Shown: positions 4,960-5,019 of the stretch, in pieces | Numbering within the stretch: position 1 is the first letter of the stretch | Layout of the letters: each line of letters begins with the position of its first letter | DNA from: Elusimicrobiota bacterium | GTDB lineage: Bacteria; Elusimicrobiota; Elusimicrobia; UBA1565; UBA9628 | Direction of reading: 5' to 3' | Assembly (NCBI GenBank): GCA_028717525.1 | Contig: JAQUNT010000223.1 | Location: 1-5,019 of the forward strand | Length of the DNA: 5,019 nt | Translations under genes and position numbers: made by a program | The notes under the pieces: model-generated | Told to the model about the DNA's origin: nothing | Database searches by the model: none | What the model saw: the letters and a program-made list of their open reading frames with translations, nothing else

Positions 4960-5019
4960 ATGCGCGAGGCCATCCCCTTATTGGCCCTCGGCTTGGCCGC
5001 GCCGGCGGCGGTGTCCCTG
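4960..5019 (+). CDS. Start of a probable exported protein (3' end outside the window)
   Basis: The first 20 codons are open to the window edge and give a short charged start (MRE) followed by a hydrophobic Ala/Leu-rich run (AIPLLALGLAAPAAVSL), which looks like a signal peptide or membrane anchor. An in-frame TAG at 4948-4950 and no other start codon between make ATG 4960 the only candidate. A promoter-like extended -10 sits at the right distance for leaderless expression. The mature protein is not visible, so no function can be given. The gene itself is plausible but rests on little sequence. Confidence 0.5.
   Translation, partial: MREAIPLLALGLAAPAAVSL

Overview
The window is GC-rich (by eye about 70% or more), tightly packed bacterial chromosome. 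It holds three layers: the 3' end of a membrane redox operon on the + strand (1-2880), a convergent gene for an exported nucleotidyltransferase-like protein on the - strand (2877-4541), and a 418-base intergenic stretch (4542-4959) leading to the first 20 codons of another apparently exported + strand protein (4960 to the edge).

The operon encodes, in order, the C-terminal half of a HyfF/NuoL-type antiporter-like membrane subunit, a NuoC-NuoD (HycE/HyfG-like) large subunit, and a ferredoxin-NuoB (HyfH-HyfI-like) small subunit. They overlap or abut (ATGA overlap at 691; 9 bases before 2131) and look co-translated. The architecture is that of a group 4 energy-converting hydrogenase, but both CxxC motifs that hold the Ni-Fe site are replaced in the large subunit (Ala180/Thr183 and Ser470/Gly473). 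The FeS wire (two ferredoxin clusters plus a CxxC...C...C proximal cluster) and the membrane arm look intact. This matches the energy-converting hydrogenase-related (Ehr) complexes: probably a redox-driven ion pump without H2 chemistry, electron acceptor unknown.

The - strand gene encodes a protein with an export signal, an Ala/Pro-rich linker of about 190 residues, an alpha-helical middle and a C-terminal polymerase-beta-type nucleotidyltransferase motif (GSFARG...SDMD). It meets the operon tail to tail: both genes end in TAG inside one CTAG palindrome, leaving no room for a terminator.

The most unusual signal is a structured repeat. A hairpin with a 14-nt loop followed by one or two hairpins with 11-nt loops occurs in the intergenic region (4833-4910, + orientation) and again, inverted, inside the linker-coding part of the nucleotidyltransferase gene (4232-4296). 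Loop sequences are conserved while the stems differ by compensated changes. Both copies read in the same frame give the peptide AELPIPQA. I do not recognise this as a named repeat family. The two exported-protein genes also have -10-like boxes placed so that transcription would begin at or within a few bases of an ATG, suggesting leaderless mRNAs.

Taxonomy cannot be fixed from this window. High GC, an Ehr cluster, secreted proteins with long Ala/Pro linkers and leaderless-type starts would fit an uncultured Elusimicrobiota-like or deltaproteobacterial-type lineage; this is inference only.
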